A stretch of DNA of 64,000 nt from Streptomyces sp. NBS 14/10 (GTDB taxonomy: Bacteria > Actinomycetota > Actinomycetes > Streptomycetales > Streptomycetaceae), in NCBI RefSeq assembly GCF_002224125.1, contig NZ_NCSM01000019.1:1-64000 (forward strand), in the 5' to 3' direction. Below are positions 52,711 through 63,079 of this stretch, piece after piece. The notes under the pieces were generated by a model. It was not told the origin of the DNA. It searched no databases and saw only the letters and a program-made list of their open reading frames with translations. Position 1 is the first letter of the stretch, and each line of letters begins with the position of its first letter. Position numbers and translations under genes: made by a program.

Positions 52711-55700
52711 ATGGCACGACGACACACGACGGGCTGGGAGGTCCTGGGGTTCGCGAACGACCCCACACCGGGCGATCCGGAGGCCATTCGCACGCTGGCC
52801 AGGACCTATCGGGAGCTGGGTGACGGGGCGGGTGAGGCCCACGATCTGCTGCGCGGCGACGGGGCGATACGCCAGGGCACGGGCAAGACGATGGACGCCC
52901 TGCGGAGCCGGATCACCAAGGATCTGCCGGGGTTGCTGGAGAAGACCAGGGACTCCTTTCAGCGTGCCTCGGAGGCGTACAACACCTATGCGGACACCCT
53001 GACCACCGCCCAGGACATGCTGGACCGGGCCATCGACCAGGGTCAGGAGGTGGCGGCGACCGCGAAGTCGGAGGTCCCGGCCCTGGCGCCGGACGCCACC
53101 GCGGACCAGGTCGCGGCGCACAACACCCAGCAGGGCGAGGTGGACGCGGCAAAGGAGCGGCTGTCGGCGGCCGAGGCGCTGGGCCGGGACGCGGAACGGC
53201 TCCGGGAGGACGGCTCCCGCCGGGCGTCGGTCATTCTCGACGATGCCGCCGAACAGGCGATCCCGGCGCGGGACTTCATCAAGCAGTTCGGGGACTTCCT
53301 TGCGGACAACCCCATCATCGAGATCATCGCGGGCATCGTCGTCGGCATCATCTCGGTCTTCTTCCCGGTCGTAGGGATCCTGCTGGGGGCCGCCCTGTTC
53401 GCCGTGTCGCTCATCAGAATGGCCTCGCAGGGGAAGTTCGACGTCGGCGACATCGTCATCGGCGTGCTGACGCTGGTGCCCGGTGGGGTGCTGCTCGGCG
53501 CGCTGGGCAAGGTCGGCGCGTCGGTGGCCAAGCTGGCGAAGGTGGCGCCGCTGCTGGCCAAACTCGGCAAGGGCGCCGGGTCGATCTCAGCGGCCGTGAC
53601 GCAGCTCGTCAAGGGATCGACCTTCATCCGCAAGGTCATCGACCCGCTCGGGAAGGGCCTCAAGGGCCTCGCCGTCTCCCCGGGTCTTGCGCTCGCCGGC
53701 AAAGTCGCGGTCGATGTGTCCACCGAGATCGTCCTGGGGTTCACGGCTGCCGCCATCACGGCGAAGGCGGACGGCAAGGATTTCGAAGCGGGGCCCGCGA
53801 TCATCGGCACGCTGATCGGCGCGGCGACGGGCGGTGTGCTGGCCGCGTTCGGCGGTACGAAGTTCGCCAACAGCGTCAAGGACGCCTTCACCACCAAGGG
53901 CAAGTTCAAGAGCAACATCGACAAGGCGTTCTCCAAGCAGAGCCTCGGCTTCGTCGACGGCACGTTCAAGGCGAGCAACATCCTGTTCGTGGACGGGAAG
54001 GGACAGCCGCAGAAGGCCGGTTTCCACGGCATCAACAGCTCGACCGGCTCGGATCCGTCCACCGGTGTGGTCAAGACCACGGTGACCACTCCGGACGGTA
54101 CGAAGACCGAGGCGAAGATCGACCCGGGTTCGCCGAAGACCGAGCCGGGTGCCTTCGGCGACGGCGCACTGCCGCTGGGGGCGGACTTCCCGGTCTCTAC
54201 GAAGACGACCACGCCGGACGGTTTCACCTCCGAGACCACGGACGGTACGAACACCATCACCAGCCCCGCCGGGGACAAGATCACCTCGAACGGCACGACG
54301 ACCACCGTCGAGACCCCGGTGAGCGGCCCGGGCGCGATCAGCACCACGCTGGGCCCGGACGGCGCCTTCAAGACCTCCGGCTCGTTCGGCGCGGTCACCA
54401 AACAGCCCGATGGCACGACGACGTTCAGCGCTCCGGGTGCCGACGGTGCGGGTGCCAGGCCGCAGTTCACCGTGCACAACAACCAGATCTCCACACCCGG
54501 CGGCACCAGCGTGGTGAACGGGCCCGACTTCACCACGGTGAAGGGCGGCGGGATCTCCGTCACCGACCAGAACGGCACCACCTCGGTGTTCAACACCCCG
54601 AACCCGCCGAACGGCACCCCGCCGGTGGTCAGCCACACCCCCCTGACCGGGAACATCGACGTCGACCTCGGCAACAACACGACAATCGGCGTGGACGCGG
54701 GTGTTCTCGGCCATCAGGCCACTCTCCCCGGCGGCGCCGCGGTCGGCGTGGACCAGGTCGGCAACGTCACCGTCACGGGCGGTGGCGGCCAGGGCGTCAC
54801 CGTGCCACCGCTGAACGCGGGCGGTCCGGTCACCGTCGCCGACGCCAATGTCACCACCACGATCCCGCAGAACGGCGGCGCCACCATCACCGCGCCGGGC
54901 GGGCCCACCACCACCCTGGGCGCGGACGGCTTCACCGTGAACACCGGAGGCCCGGGGCCCAGCACCGTGCAGTTCAGCGGCGGTGAGGGAACCCTCAGCG
55001 TGACCCCGCCCGGTGGACACCCGCCGGTCACGGTGGCTCCGGACGGCGCTGTGTCCGTCGGCGCCTTCAAGACCGACCCCATCGGTGGCGGCACCGTCAC
55101 CGACGGCGCCACCTCGGTGGACTTCTCGCCGGCCAACGTCACGTTCACGAGCCCGGACGGCTCGTCGTTCGGCGTCAACCCCAACGGCCGGTTCGACATC
55201 GGGGGGATCCACAACGCCCCGGACGGGACGCTCACCTCGGGTTCGACCACGGTGAACAAGGACGGCTCGGCGAGCATCGCACACGGCGGCCGGCAGTTCG
55301 ACGTCAGTCCGGGCGGTCAGATCACGGTCACCCCGTTCGGCGGCGCGCCCGGCACCGCGGGCGCCCCGCAGCCGACCCCCGGCAATCCGGTCACCCTGGG
55401 CAACACCACCATCGCGGTTGACGGAACGGGTCAGCACACCGTCACCGTCACCGGCACGGGCGGCACGACGGCCACCGTGGCGAACGGCACCACGACCGTG
55501 AACACGGCCACCGTCCAGGTCAGTCACGGCCCGAACGGGCTGAGCGCCGCCACCACCGGCCCCAACCCGATCCAGGTGACCCACGGACCGGACGGCATCA
55601 CCACCGTCACCCACGGCGGCACCACGGTGAGCACCGGAGAGCACGCCCCGACCACGGTCGGCAGGCCCGGTCCCGGTCAGCAGCCCGCGGTGAGCGTCAC

Positions 55701-58014
55701 CCCGGCCAAGGGAGCGACGCCCACCCAGGTCACCGCGGGCGACAGCACCTCCACGCTGACGCCGGGCGGCGCCACCACCGACGTGGCCGGAGCCAACGCC
55801 GCGACCGGAACCGTGGGCGACGACGGTTCCGTGACCACGGTCGCCCCGGCGGGCGGCAACACCACGGTCACCCACGGGCCGAACGGCACCACGGCCTCCG
55901 ACAACCACGGCACGTTCAGCGTCGACAACAGCGGCACCGTCACCGACGGCACCGTCACCGTCAAGCCGAACACCGACGCGGCCAACACCCCGGTGGCCGA
56001 CATCACCAACCCCCAGGAGGGCGGCGGCCAGGCGCAGCTCGGCACCAACGGGGTCACCTCTCAGGGCCTCACCACCACGGTGAACGCGGACGGCGGCATC
56101 ACCGTGACCAACCAGCCGGGAACCCTGACCACCACCTCCGCGGCCAACGGAACCATCACGGCTCAAGGGCCCGACGGCGCCGTGGTGGAGACGGGTTCGA
56201 GCTTCACCAAGCACGGCAACAACGGCCTCGAGTTCACTCCCGGCAACACCACGATCACCGGCCCGGGTGGCGGGGTCATCACCTCGGACGGACAGACCGT
56301 CACCCACACCAACGACGGATTCACCACCACCCTCAGCCACGATCAGAACGGGCAGACGACCAGTACCGTCCACGACTCGTCGGGCGTCGGCCACTCCATC
56401 GGCCCGGGCGGCCAGGCCACCGTGCAGAACTCCCCCAGCGGCGCCACCATCACGGGCAGCAACTCCCAGGTGACGGTGGTCACCCCGCAGCAGGAAGGCT
56501 GGGGCCTGTTCGGCTCGCCGGATATGACCGGCGGCCAGAACACCCTGGCCAACAGCGATGTGAACGGCCCCACCATCACCACCCAGGGCGCCGATCCGAT
56601 CGCCGAGCCGGGCAGCGTGGTGCACCACCAGGGTCCTGACGGCGGCTTCTCGGTCACCTACGGGCCGGCCCAGGGCACCTTCGCCCCTGGCGGGGTGACC
56701 GGCCTCGGCCCGTCCGGCACCTTCAACGACCCCGCCACCAACGGGCCCATCGACACCGCGGGCAACCCGCTCGGCAACGGCCCGGGCCAGACCTCGATCT
56801 CCACGGTGCACGGCGACGGCGCCGGCGGTATCGAGGTGCCCACGCCCGGCGGTGGACCGGTGCTGAAGCACGAGGGGTTCTTCGGCGGCAAGACCACCGT
56901 GGAGACCGGCAACGTCACCATCACCAAGACCCCCGGCTCCTACGAGAACGCGGGCACCGCCGGCCAGAAGTCGGGAGTCCTCGACGGGCCTGAGAACCCG
57001 CTGGCCCCCGCGGACCGCCCGGGCCCGGAGACCTTCACCGTGGGCGGTGGCGCGGGCGGCGGGCCCAGCGTGGCCATCCCCGTTGAGGGCAAGGGCGGCT
57101 CGATGGTGCACGGCGGCCCCTTCGACGTGAAGTCGACCGGCAAGGGCACCTTCGAGGTCTCCGTACCCGGCGGTGGCGTCGGCCCCGCCGACACCGTCAC
57201 CATCGGCAAGGACGGCACTCTGACCGGGCCGGGGGTGATCACGCCGCCGGCACAGGACGGAGTGGCCCCGCCCCCGCACGCCACGCTCAGCAACGGCACC
57301 ACGATCACCGTCGACGGGGCCGGCCCCGTGGTCACTCCGCCCGGGGGCAACGGCCCCACCAGCACCTTCAACAACGGCACCGCCACCACCCAGGACGTCG
57401 GCAGCGGGGTGACCATCACCCAGACCCCCAGCGGCACCGCCACCTTCAACAGCAACGCGGGCGGCGAGAACACCACCCTCACCGTCGAGAACAGCGGTGT
57501 GGAGGGCACCGTCGTCAAGACCGACGACCAGGGAAACCAGAACACCTTCAATGTCCACACGGGCGACAGCGGCGCCGTCAAGGTCAAGGACGCGGGCGGC
57601 AAGACCCTCTCCGAACTCGACCCGGCGGGGTCGTTCAACGAGCAGCACTCCCCCGCCCACGCGTACTACTCGTACACCGGCGACCCCACCCCGACCAGCG
57701 ACTACCGCGGCTACGCCTACGAGGGCGTCACCAGTGCACTCAAAGGCGTCGTCTCCCAGGTCGTCAGCGGCATATACGAGGTCGGCCACAACGGCGCCGA
57801 TCTGCAGACCACCGTGGAGAACGCGGGCATCAAGATCGGGCATGGCGTGGGCAATTCCCTGGCCGGCAAGAAACTCGAAAACGACACCGTCTTCAAGACC
57901 AAGGGTCCCGAAGTCATCTACACCTCGATTCCCACCAAGACCCTGGGTGCTCTCAACGCCAACGCCGACACCGCGCTGGCGAATCCGCCGGAAGACGCCC
58001 CTATCGAGGTGTGA
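52711..58014 (+). CDS. Giant type VII-associated protein with long Thr/Gly beta-repeat region
   Basis: The 1767-residue protein starts with helical segments (about 1-195) of the kind found in putative T7SS-secreted proteins. A hydrophobic hairpin (199-240) and a Gly/Ala-rich, partly hydrophobic stretch to about 400 follow. From about 455 to 1640 it is a near-continuous run of short beta-repeats rich in Thr, Gly, Val, Asn and Pro (TVTHGPNG, ATVANGTTTV, TITAPGG), which suggests a beta-solenoid or fibre. The last 120 residues or so are distinct (AYYSYTGDPTPTSDYRGYAY) and end in PIEV. The start at 52711 follows GGGAAGG. A WXG100-size gene and an EccC gene follow in the same direction, so export by that system is likely. 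Function is unknown: adhesin, wall fibre or toxin carrier are all possible. Confidence 0.85.
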   Translation: MARRHTTGWEVLGFANDPTPGDPEAIRTLARTYRELGDGAGEAHDLLRGDGAIRQGTGKTMDALRSRITKDLPGLLEKTRDSFQRASEAYNTYADTLTTAQDMLDRAIDQGQEVAATAKSEVPALAPDATADQVAAHNTQQGEVDAAKERLSAAEALGRDAERLREDGSRRASVILDDAAEQAIPARDFIKQFGDFLADNPIIEIIAGIVVGIISVFFPVVGILLGAALFAVSLIRMASQGKFDVGDIVIGVLTLVPGGVLLGALGKVGASVAKLAKVAPLLAKLGKGAGSISAAVTQLVKGSTFIRKVIDPLGKGLKGLAVSPGLALAGKVAVDVSTEIVLGFTAAAITAKADGKDFEAGPAIIGTLIGAATGGVLAAFGGTKFANSVKDAFTTKGKFKSNIDKAFSKQSLGFVDGTFKASNILFVDGKGQPQKAGFHGINSSTGSDPSTGVVKTTVTTPDGTKTEAKIDPGSPKTEPGAFGDGALPLGADFPVSTKTTTPDGFTSETTDGTNTITSPAGDKITSNGTTTTVETPVSGPGAISTTLGPDGAFKTSGSFGAVTKQPDGTTTFSAPGADGAGARPQFTVHNNQISTPGGTSVVNGPDFTTVKGGGISVTDQNGTTSVFNTPNPPNGTPPVVSHTPLTGNIDVDLGNNTTIGVDAGVLGHQATLPGGAAVGVDQVGNVTVTGGGGQGVTVPPLNAGGPVTVADANVTTTIPQNGGATITAPGGPTTTLGADGFTVNTGGPGPSTVQFSGGEGTLSVTPPGGHPPVTVAPDGAVSVGAFKTDPIGGGTVTDGATSVDFSPANVTFTSPDGSSFGVNPNGRFDIGGIHNAPDGTLTSGSTTVNKDGSASIAHGGRQFDVSPGGQITVTPFGGAPGTAGAPQPTPGNPVTLGNTTIAVDGTGQHTVTVTGTGGTTATVANGTTTVNTATVQVSHGPNGLSAATTGPNPIQVTHGPDGITTVTHGGTTVSTGEHAPTTVGRPGPGQQPAVSVTPAKGATPTQVTAGDSTSTLTPGGATTDVAGANAATGTVGDDGSVTTVAPAGGNTTVTHGPNGTTASDNHGTFSVDNSGTVTDGTVTVKPNTDAANTPVADITNPQEGGGQAQLGTNGVTSQGLTTTVNADGGITVTNQPGTLTTTSAANGTITAQGPDGAVVETGSSFTKHGNNGLEFTPGNTTITGPGGGVITSDGQTVTHTNDGFTTTLSHDQNGQTTSTVHDSSGVGHSIGPGGQATVQNSPSGATITGSNSQVTVVTPQQEGWGLFGSPDMTGGQNTLANSDVNGPTITTQGADPIAEPGSVVHHQGPDGGFSVTYGPAQGTFAPGGVTGLGPSGTFNDPATNGPIDTAGNPLGNGPGQTSISTVHGDGAGGIEVPTPGGGPVLKHEGFFGGKTTVETGNVTITKTPGSYENAGTAGQKSGVLDGPENPLAPADRPGPETFTVGGGAGGGPSVAIPVEGKGGSMVHGGPFDVKSTGKGTFEVSVPGGGVGPADTVTIGKDGTLTGPGVITPPAQDGVAPPPHATLSNGTTITVDGAGPVVTPPGGNGPTSTFNNGTATTQDVGSGVTITQTPSGTATFNSNAGGENTTLTVENSGVEGTVVKTDDQGNQNTFNVHTGDSGAVKVKDAGGKTLSELDPAGSFNEQHSPAHAYYSYTGDPTPTSDYRGYAYEGVTSALKGVVSQVVSGIYEVGHNGADLQTTVENAGIKIGHGVGNSLAGKKLENDTVFKTKGPEVIYTSIPTKTLGALNANADTALANPPEDAPIEV

Positions 58015-58093
58015 ACAGGTGAACCGCACCGGCGCCGTTTCCGTGTGAAAGGCGCCGGAGTTGAAAATCCACTCACGAACGGGAGAAACCCCG

Positions 58094-58390
58094 ATGGCCG
58101 ACTACCTCATCAACGACGAGAAGACCACCTCGTGCGCCTCGACCACGATGAACGAATTCGACACGGCCGTGGCCCAACTGGAGAAGATCAAGCGCGATCT
58201 CGACAATCTGACGGAAGACGGATACAACACCCCCGCCGCCAAGACCAGGTTCAAGCCCTTCGTCGAGGACTTCTGCAAGGGCTACCGCTCGGTCGTCGAC
58301 GGTCTGACGGGTATCTCCAAGTACGTCGACGGCGTCGGCAAGGGATTCTCCCAGCTCGACAAGGACATGGGCGACAGCCTCACCAAGTGA
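58094..58390 (+). CDS. WXG100-like small helical protein, candidate T7SS substrate
   Basis: The 98-residue acidic helical protein has the size and position of an Esx/WXG100 substrate but no strict WXG; the turn region reads around FCKGYRSV. It lies 79 bp after the giant protein and 87 bp before the EccC ATPase. The start at 58094 (MADYLIN) has GGGAGAAACCCC before it. It may form a helical hairpin dimer and guide export of the giant protein; this is inference. Confidence 0.75.
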   Translation: MADYLINDEKTTSCASTTMNEFDTAVAQLEKIKRDLDNLTEDGYNTPAAKTRFKPFVEDFCKGYRSVVDGLTGISKYVDGVGKGFSQLDKDMGDSLTK

Positions 58391-58477
58391 GCCCCCACCG
58401 GCCGGGCCGGACCCGTGCGGTCCGGCCCCGACCGGCTCTCCGTACCGTCCCTCCGTGTGCCTCAAGGAGCACCGACC

Positions 58478-61400
58478 ATGCGTCTGACCGTCACCGCCGT
58501 CGACCCGCAGCAGGGCCGGACCGCGGACATCATGATCGAGGCTGATCCATCGGTTCCCCTCGGCGAGCTCGCGGAGGGGCTGCACCGGCGGCTGCGTGGC
58601 GGCACCCCGGATGGTCAGCCGGTCCTCTTCCACGGCGGCACCCCGCTGCCCGCGGACCGGCCGGTGGGCGATGCCGCTCTCCGGGCGGGAAGCCTGCTGG
58701 CCCTGGACGCCCCGGTGCCGGTGCCCGGCCGGGAGCCGGACGGGGTCGCGGAGGTACGGGCCGTCGGCGGCACCGACGCGGGGGCCGTGTTCCGTCTGCC
58801 GCCGGGTGACTACGAGATCGGCGCGTCGGCCGCCTGCCGGATCCGGCTCGCGGCCGACGGGCTCGCCAAGACGGCCGCGCACCTCAAGGTCCGCGCCGAC
58901 GGCAGCGCGACCGTACGGTCCGCCCCGGGCGAAGAGGTCACCCTGGACGAGGAGGCCGTGCCGGACTGGACCGACTGGCCGGCCGGCGGTGTGCTGGCCG
59001 TCGGGCCGACCCTGCTGGAGCTGACCGCGCCCACCGTCCCCGACGCCGCGGTGCACCCCTCGGACGACGGCGTCGGCCTGGACTACAACCGCCCGCCGCG
59101 GCTGCTGCCCCCGCCCGTACGGGACCGGTTCCGGCTGCCGGTGCCGCCGGGCAAACCGGCCCGCAACCGGCTGCAACTCACCCTGGTCTTCGCACCGTTG
59201 GTGATGGCGTTGGTGGCGGTGCTGATCTTCGGGAACCTCCGGTTCCTGGTCTTCGGTCTGCTGTCCCCCGTCATCGCGCTGGTCAGCCAGTTCTCCAACA
59301 AGCGCCGGGGCAAGGAGAGTTACCAGGACCAGCTCGCCGAGTACGAGAGGAAGAAGGCCGAGCTCGAGGAGGAGGTGGCCGAGGCGGTGCTCGCCGAGCA
59401 GCGCGCCCGCCGCGCGGCCTGCCCCGACCCCGCGGCCACCCTGCTGATCGCCACGGGGCCGCGGCTGCGGCTGTGGGAGCGCCGCTGGCGCGACGACGAC
59501 TTCCTGCTGCTGCGGCTCGGCGTGGCCGACCGGCCGGCGCTGGTCGATCTGGAGGACCCGGCCCAACCGGAGCACCGCCGCAGAATCACCCGTATCACCC
59601 GGGCCGTGCCGGTGACCGTGTCGCTGCGCCGGGCCGGTGTCCTCGGCATCGCCGGCAAGGACAGTGCCGAGCCGCTGGCGCGCTGGCTGATCGCCCAGGC
59701 TGCGACCCTGCACAGCCCGTCCGACCTGCGGATCTGCGTACTCGTGGGCAGCAGTGGCGCGGACCGCTGGTCCTGGGTGCACTGGCTGCCGCAGTGCGCG
59801 CCGCTGGGCGAGGACACGCGCAGCCTGGTGGGGTCCACCACGGAGTCGGTGGGCCGCAGGATCGCCGAGCTGTGCGCCCTGATCGCGGCCCGGCAGACCG
59901 CCGGGGACCGGGCGCCGCGCGGTGGCGCGGCCGGGGAGCCCGATGTGCTGGTGGTGCTCGACGGCGCCCGCAGGCTGCGCGCCCTGCCCGGGGTCATTCA
60001 GATCCTGCGGGAAGGGCCGGCGGTCGGCGTGTACGCGCTGTGCGTGGACGACGAGGCGCGACTGCTGCCCGAGGAGTGCCAGGCGGTGGCGGTCGCGGGG
60101 GCGGATCGGACAGCCGGGACGGCGGTACTGCGCGTCGAACAGACCGGCTCCGAGCCGGTCGACGGGGTGCTGATGGACGCCCCGGGCCGCCCCTGGTGCC
60201 TGGGCGTCGCTCGGGCGCTCGCCCCGCTCCGCGATGTGGGCGACGAGGCCGAGGAGACCTTGCTGCCCGGTTCGGTGCGGCTGCTCGACGTGCTGGGGCT
60301 CGAACCCCCGGTGCCGGACGCGGTCGCCGCCGGATGGGTGGTGAACGGCCGTGGTACGAGGGCGATCCTGGGCGAGGGCGTGGACGGGCCGTTCTCCGTG
60401 GATCTGAAGGCCGACGGCCCGCACGGCCTGATCGCGGGCACCACCGGCTCCGGCAAGTCCGAACTGCTGCAGACCCTCGTGGCGAGCCTGGCGGTCGCCA
60501 ACCGGCCCGACGAGCTCAACTTCGTACTGATCGACTACAAGGGCGGCAGCGCGTTCGCCGAGTGCGAGGACCTGCCGCACACCGTCGGCATGGTCACCGA
60601 CCTGGACACCCACCTCGTGGAGCGGGCGCTGGTGTCGCTCGGCGCCGAGCTCAGGCGGCGCGAGCACATCCTCGCCCGGGCGGCGGCCAAGGACATCGAC
60701 GACTACACGGACAAGCGCGTCCGCCACCGGGAACTCGCGCCCCTGCCCCGGCTGGTGCTGGTGATCGACGAGTTCGCGTCGATGGTCCGGGAGCTGCCGG
60801 ACTTCGTCTCCGGCCTGGTCAACATCGCCCAGCGGGGCCGGTCGCTCGGCATCCACCTGATTCTGGCCACCCAGCGGCCGTCGGGTGCGGTGACCGCCGA
60901 CATCCGGGCCAACACCAATCTGCGGATCGCCCTGCGCACCACCGACACCAGCGAGAGCCGGGACATCATCGACGCCCCCGACTCCGGTCAGCTCTCCCCC
61001 CGTACGCCGGGCCGGGCCTACGCGCGGCTCGGACACGCGGTGCTGCTGCCCTTCCAGACCGGCCGGATCGGCGGGCGGCGGCTGGACCCGGCGGCCGACG
61101 AGGGGGACCACCCGGCCCCGGTCCTCACCGAGCTGCACTGGGAAGAGCTCGGCGACCCGCTGCCCCGCCCGATGGCCACCGAGCGCGCCGTGCAGCCGGT
61201 GACGGATCTGTCGGTGCTGGTCGGCGCGGTGCGCGGGGCGGCGGAACAACTGGCGGTGGCGCCCGCGCGCCGGCCGTGGCTGCCGCCGCTGCCCGAGTCG
61301 CTGGCACTGGCCGACCTCCCGGCCCTCGGGGTCCCGGCTTCCGGCGTCTCGGCTTCCGGCGAGGACACGGCCGAGCCCGGACGGCTGGCCCCGGTGGCGT

Positions 61401-62983
61401 ACGGCATGGTGGACGTGCCCGCCGAGCAGGCGCAGCGCGCACTCGCCTTCGACCTCGACCGGACGGGCCATCTGCACATCATCGGCTCGCCGCGCAGCGG
61501 CCGGTCCCAGGCGCTGCGTACGCTGGCCGCGGCCTTCGCCGGGGCGCACGGCTGCGCGGATGTGCATCTGTACGGTCTGGACTGCGGCAACGGCGCGCTC
61601 CAGGCCCTCACCGAGCTGCCGCACTGCGGCGCGGTGGTGGACCGCGGCCAGGTCGAGCGGGTGGTGCGGCTGCTGTCCCGGCTGGCCAAGGAGGTCGCCC
61701 GGCGGCGCGCGCTGCTCGGCCGACAGGGCGTCGCGGATCTCACCGAGCTGCGCCGGGTGCTGCCCGCGGAGGAGCGGCCGCCGCATGTGCTGCTGCTGGT
61801 CGACCGGTTCGAGGCGTTCGAGCGTGACTTCGCCTCGTACGACCAGGGCAGTGTGATGGACACGATGACGCTGCTGATGCGCGAGGGCGCCGGCGTCGGT
61901 GTGCATCTGGTGCTGGTGGGCGACCGGGTGCTGAGCCAGAGCCGGTTCTCCGCCACCACCGAGGACAAGCTGGTGCTGCGGCTCAACGACCGCGGTGACT
62001 ACGCGATGGTGGGCCTGAGCTCCCGCTCCGTTCCTGAGGACCTTCCGGCCGGACGCGGCGTCCAGGTCAAGGACACCGTCACCGCGCAGATCGCGCTGAT
62101 CGACGGGGCCGACCCCAGCGGCGCCGCCCAGGTCCGCGCGCTGGCCGCGCTGGCGGGGCGGACCGGCGAGCGGGACGCCGCGGTGGCCGAGGCGCGGCGG
62201 CCGTTCCGGGTCGATGTGCTGCCCGACCGGCTCGCCTTCGAGGAGGCCCTGGAGCGCAGGCCGCGGAACGTCTCCCCGCTGTGGGCGATGGTGGGCGTCG
62301 GCGGCGATGAGCTGTCGGCCAAGGGTACGGACCTGGCGCGGGTCCCGTCCTTTGTGATCGCCGGGCCGCCGCGCTCGGGCCGCAGCACCGTACTGCTCAC
62401 GATGGCCAGGTCGCTGCTCGACCTGGGTACGAAGATCGTCGTGATCGCGCCGCGCAACTCGCCGCTCCGCCGGCTGGCCGGGCAGCCCGGTGTGGTGGAG
62501 GTCTTCACGGACGTGGATGTCCCGGTGGCCGACTTCCGCGCGGGGCTGGGCAGGGTGGACTCGCCGGCCGGTGCCATCCTCGTCGACGACGCCGAAATGA
62601 TGATCGACTCCGAACTCGACGTCGACTTCACGGCGCTCGCCCGCGGCAGCGCCGGTGACGGCTGGGGGCTGGTCGTGGCCGGCAACAACGAGGCGCTGCT
62701 CGGCGGCCTGTCCGGCTGGCAGGCCATGGTCCGGCGCAACCGCTGCGGCCTACTGCTCGCGCCCCGCTCGGCGAGCGACGGCGAGCTGGTCGGCGCGCGG
62801 GTGCCGCGCGGGCTGCTGGAGGGAGACAGCGAACCGGGCCGGGCCCATCTGCAGCTCGGTGACGGCCGCTTCCTGACGGTCCGGGTCCCGGAGACCACGG
62901 TGGATCAGCCGGGGTCCGACGGCCGGGCGGCGGAGCCGCACGGCGGCCCCGGGGTTGCGCGGCTGTCCCCGTCACGTACCTGA
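58478..62983 (+). CDS. eccC: Type VII secretion FtsK/SpoIIIE-family ATPase (EccC-like)
   Basis: The 1501-residue protein has an N-terminal ubiquitin-like and FHA-like region (about 1-190), two membrane segments (about 230-275) and three FtsK-type ATPase domains. Domain 1 is canonical: Walker A GTTGSGKSE (K660) and Walker B VLVIDEF. Domains 2 and 3 have Arg instead of the Walker lysine (GSPRSGRSQ, R1009; GPPRSGRST, R1302), with VDRF and VDDAE at Walker B. EccC powers export through T7SS and its last domains bind substrate signals. GGAGC lies before the ATG. It follows the substrate genes and is closed by a strong hairpin. Other core genes (eccB, eccD, mycP) are not in the window. Confidence 0.93.
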   Translation: MRLTVTAVDPQQGRTADIMIEADPSVPLGELAEGLHRRLRGGTPDGQPVLFHGGTPLPADRPVGDAALRAGSLLALDAPVPVPGREPDGVAEVRAVGGTDAGAVFRLPPGDYEIGASAACRIRLAADGLAKTAAHLKVRADGSATVRSAPGEEVTLDEEAVPDWTDWPAGGVLAVGPTLLELTAPTVPDAAVHPSDDGVGLDYNRPPRLLPPPVRDRFRLPVPPGKPARNRLQLTLVFAPLVMALVAVLIFGNLRFLVFGLLSPVIALVSQFSNKRRGKESYQDQLAEYERKKAELEEEVAEAVLAEQRARRAACPDPAATLLIATGPRLRLWERRWRDDDFLLLRLGVADRPALVDLEDPAQPEHRRRITRITRAVPVTVSLRRAGVLGIAGKDSAEPLARWLIAQAATLHSPSDLRICVLVGSSGADRWSWVHWLPQCAPLGEDTRSLVGSTTESVGRRIAELCALIAARQTAGDRAPRGGAAGEPDVLVVLDGARRLRALPGVIQILREGPAVGVYALCVDDEARLLPEECQAVAVAGADRTAGTAVLRVEQTGSEPVDGVLMDAPGRPWCLGVARALAPLRDVGDEAEETLLPGSVRLLDVLGLEPPVPDAVAAGWVVNGRGTRAILGEGVDGPFSVDLKADGPHGLIAGTTGSGKSELLQTLVASLAVANRPDELNFVLIDYKGGSAFAECEDLPHTVGMVTDLDTHLVERALVSLGAELRRREHILARAAAKDIDDYTDKRVRHRELAPLPRLVLVIDEFASMVRELPDFVSGLVNIAQRGRSLGIHLILATQRPSGAVTADIRANTNLRIALRTTDTSESRDIIDAPDSGQLSPRTPGRAYARLGHAVLLPFQTGRIGGRRLDPAADEGDHPAPVLTELHWEELGDPLPRPMATERAVQPVTDLSVLVGAVRGAAEQLAVAPARRPWLPPLPESLALADLPALGVPASGVSASGEDTAEPGRLAPVAYGMVDVPAEQAQRALAFDLDRTGHLHIIGSPRSGRSQALRTLAAAFAGAHGCADVHLYGLDCGNGALQALTELPHCGAVVDRGQVERVVRLLSRLAKEVARRRALLGRQGVADLTELRRVLPAEERPPHVLLLVDRFEAFERDFASYDQGSVMDTMTLLMREGAGVGVHLVLVGDRVLSQSRFSATTEDKLVLRLNDRGDYAMVGLSSRSVPEDLPAGRGVQVKDTVTAQIALIDGADPSGAAQVRALAALAGRTGERDAAVAEARRPFRVDVLPDRLAFEEALERRPRNVSPLWAMVGVGGDELSAKGTDLARVPSFVIAGPPRSGRSTVLLTMARSLLDLGTKIVVIAPRNSPLRRLAGQPGVVEVFTDVDVPVADFRAGLGRVDSPAGAILVDDAEMMIDSELDVDFTALARGSAGDGWGLVVAGNNEALLGGLSGWQAMVRRNRCGLLLAPRSASDGELVGARVPRGLLEGDSEPGRAHLQLGDGRFLTVRVPETTVDQPGSDGRAAEPHGGPGVARLSPSRT

Positions 62984-63022
62984 CATCGCGTATCCGATGC
63001 CACGTACCTGACACGTACCTGA
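62973..63022. repeat. Threefold repeat of CACGTACCTGA at the end of the EccC gene
   Basis: The last codons and stop of the EccC gene (CGT ACC TGA) lie in the first copy; two more copies follow at 63001 and 63012. The duplicated ends carry extra in-frame or near-frame stops. It leads directly into the terminator hairpin. Confidence 0.9.
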
Positions 63023-63053
63023 TGCGCTCCCGGCCTTCGGCCTGGAGCGCATC
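63021..63053. terminator. Strong hairpin terminator between convergent EccC and small minus-strand gene
   Basis: GATGCGCTCC pairs with GGAGCGCATC (10 bp), and inside it GGCC pairs with GGCC around TTC, giving a long GC stem. GGCCTTT follows on the plus strand. It lies between two convergent genes and probably stops transcription from both sides. Confidence 0.85.
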
Positions 63054-63079
63054 GGCCTTTCCAGCAGGTACGCCGCGCG

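Noticed and set aside
53587..58029. A 1480-codon open frame on the minus strand, antisense to the beta-repeat gene
   Set aside because: It mirrors the repeats of the plus-strand gene, lacks a ribosome site and shows no domain. The plus frame has a proper start, neighbours and a WXG100-EccC context.
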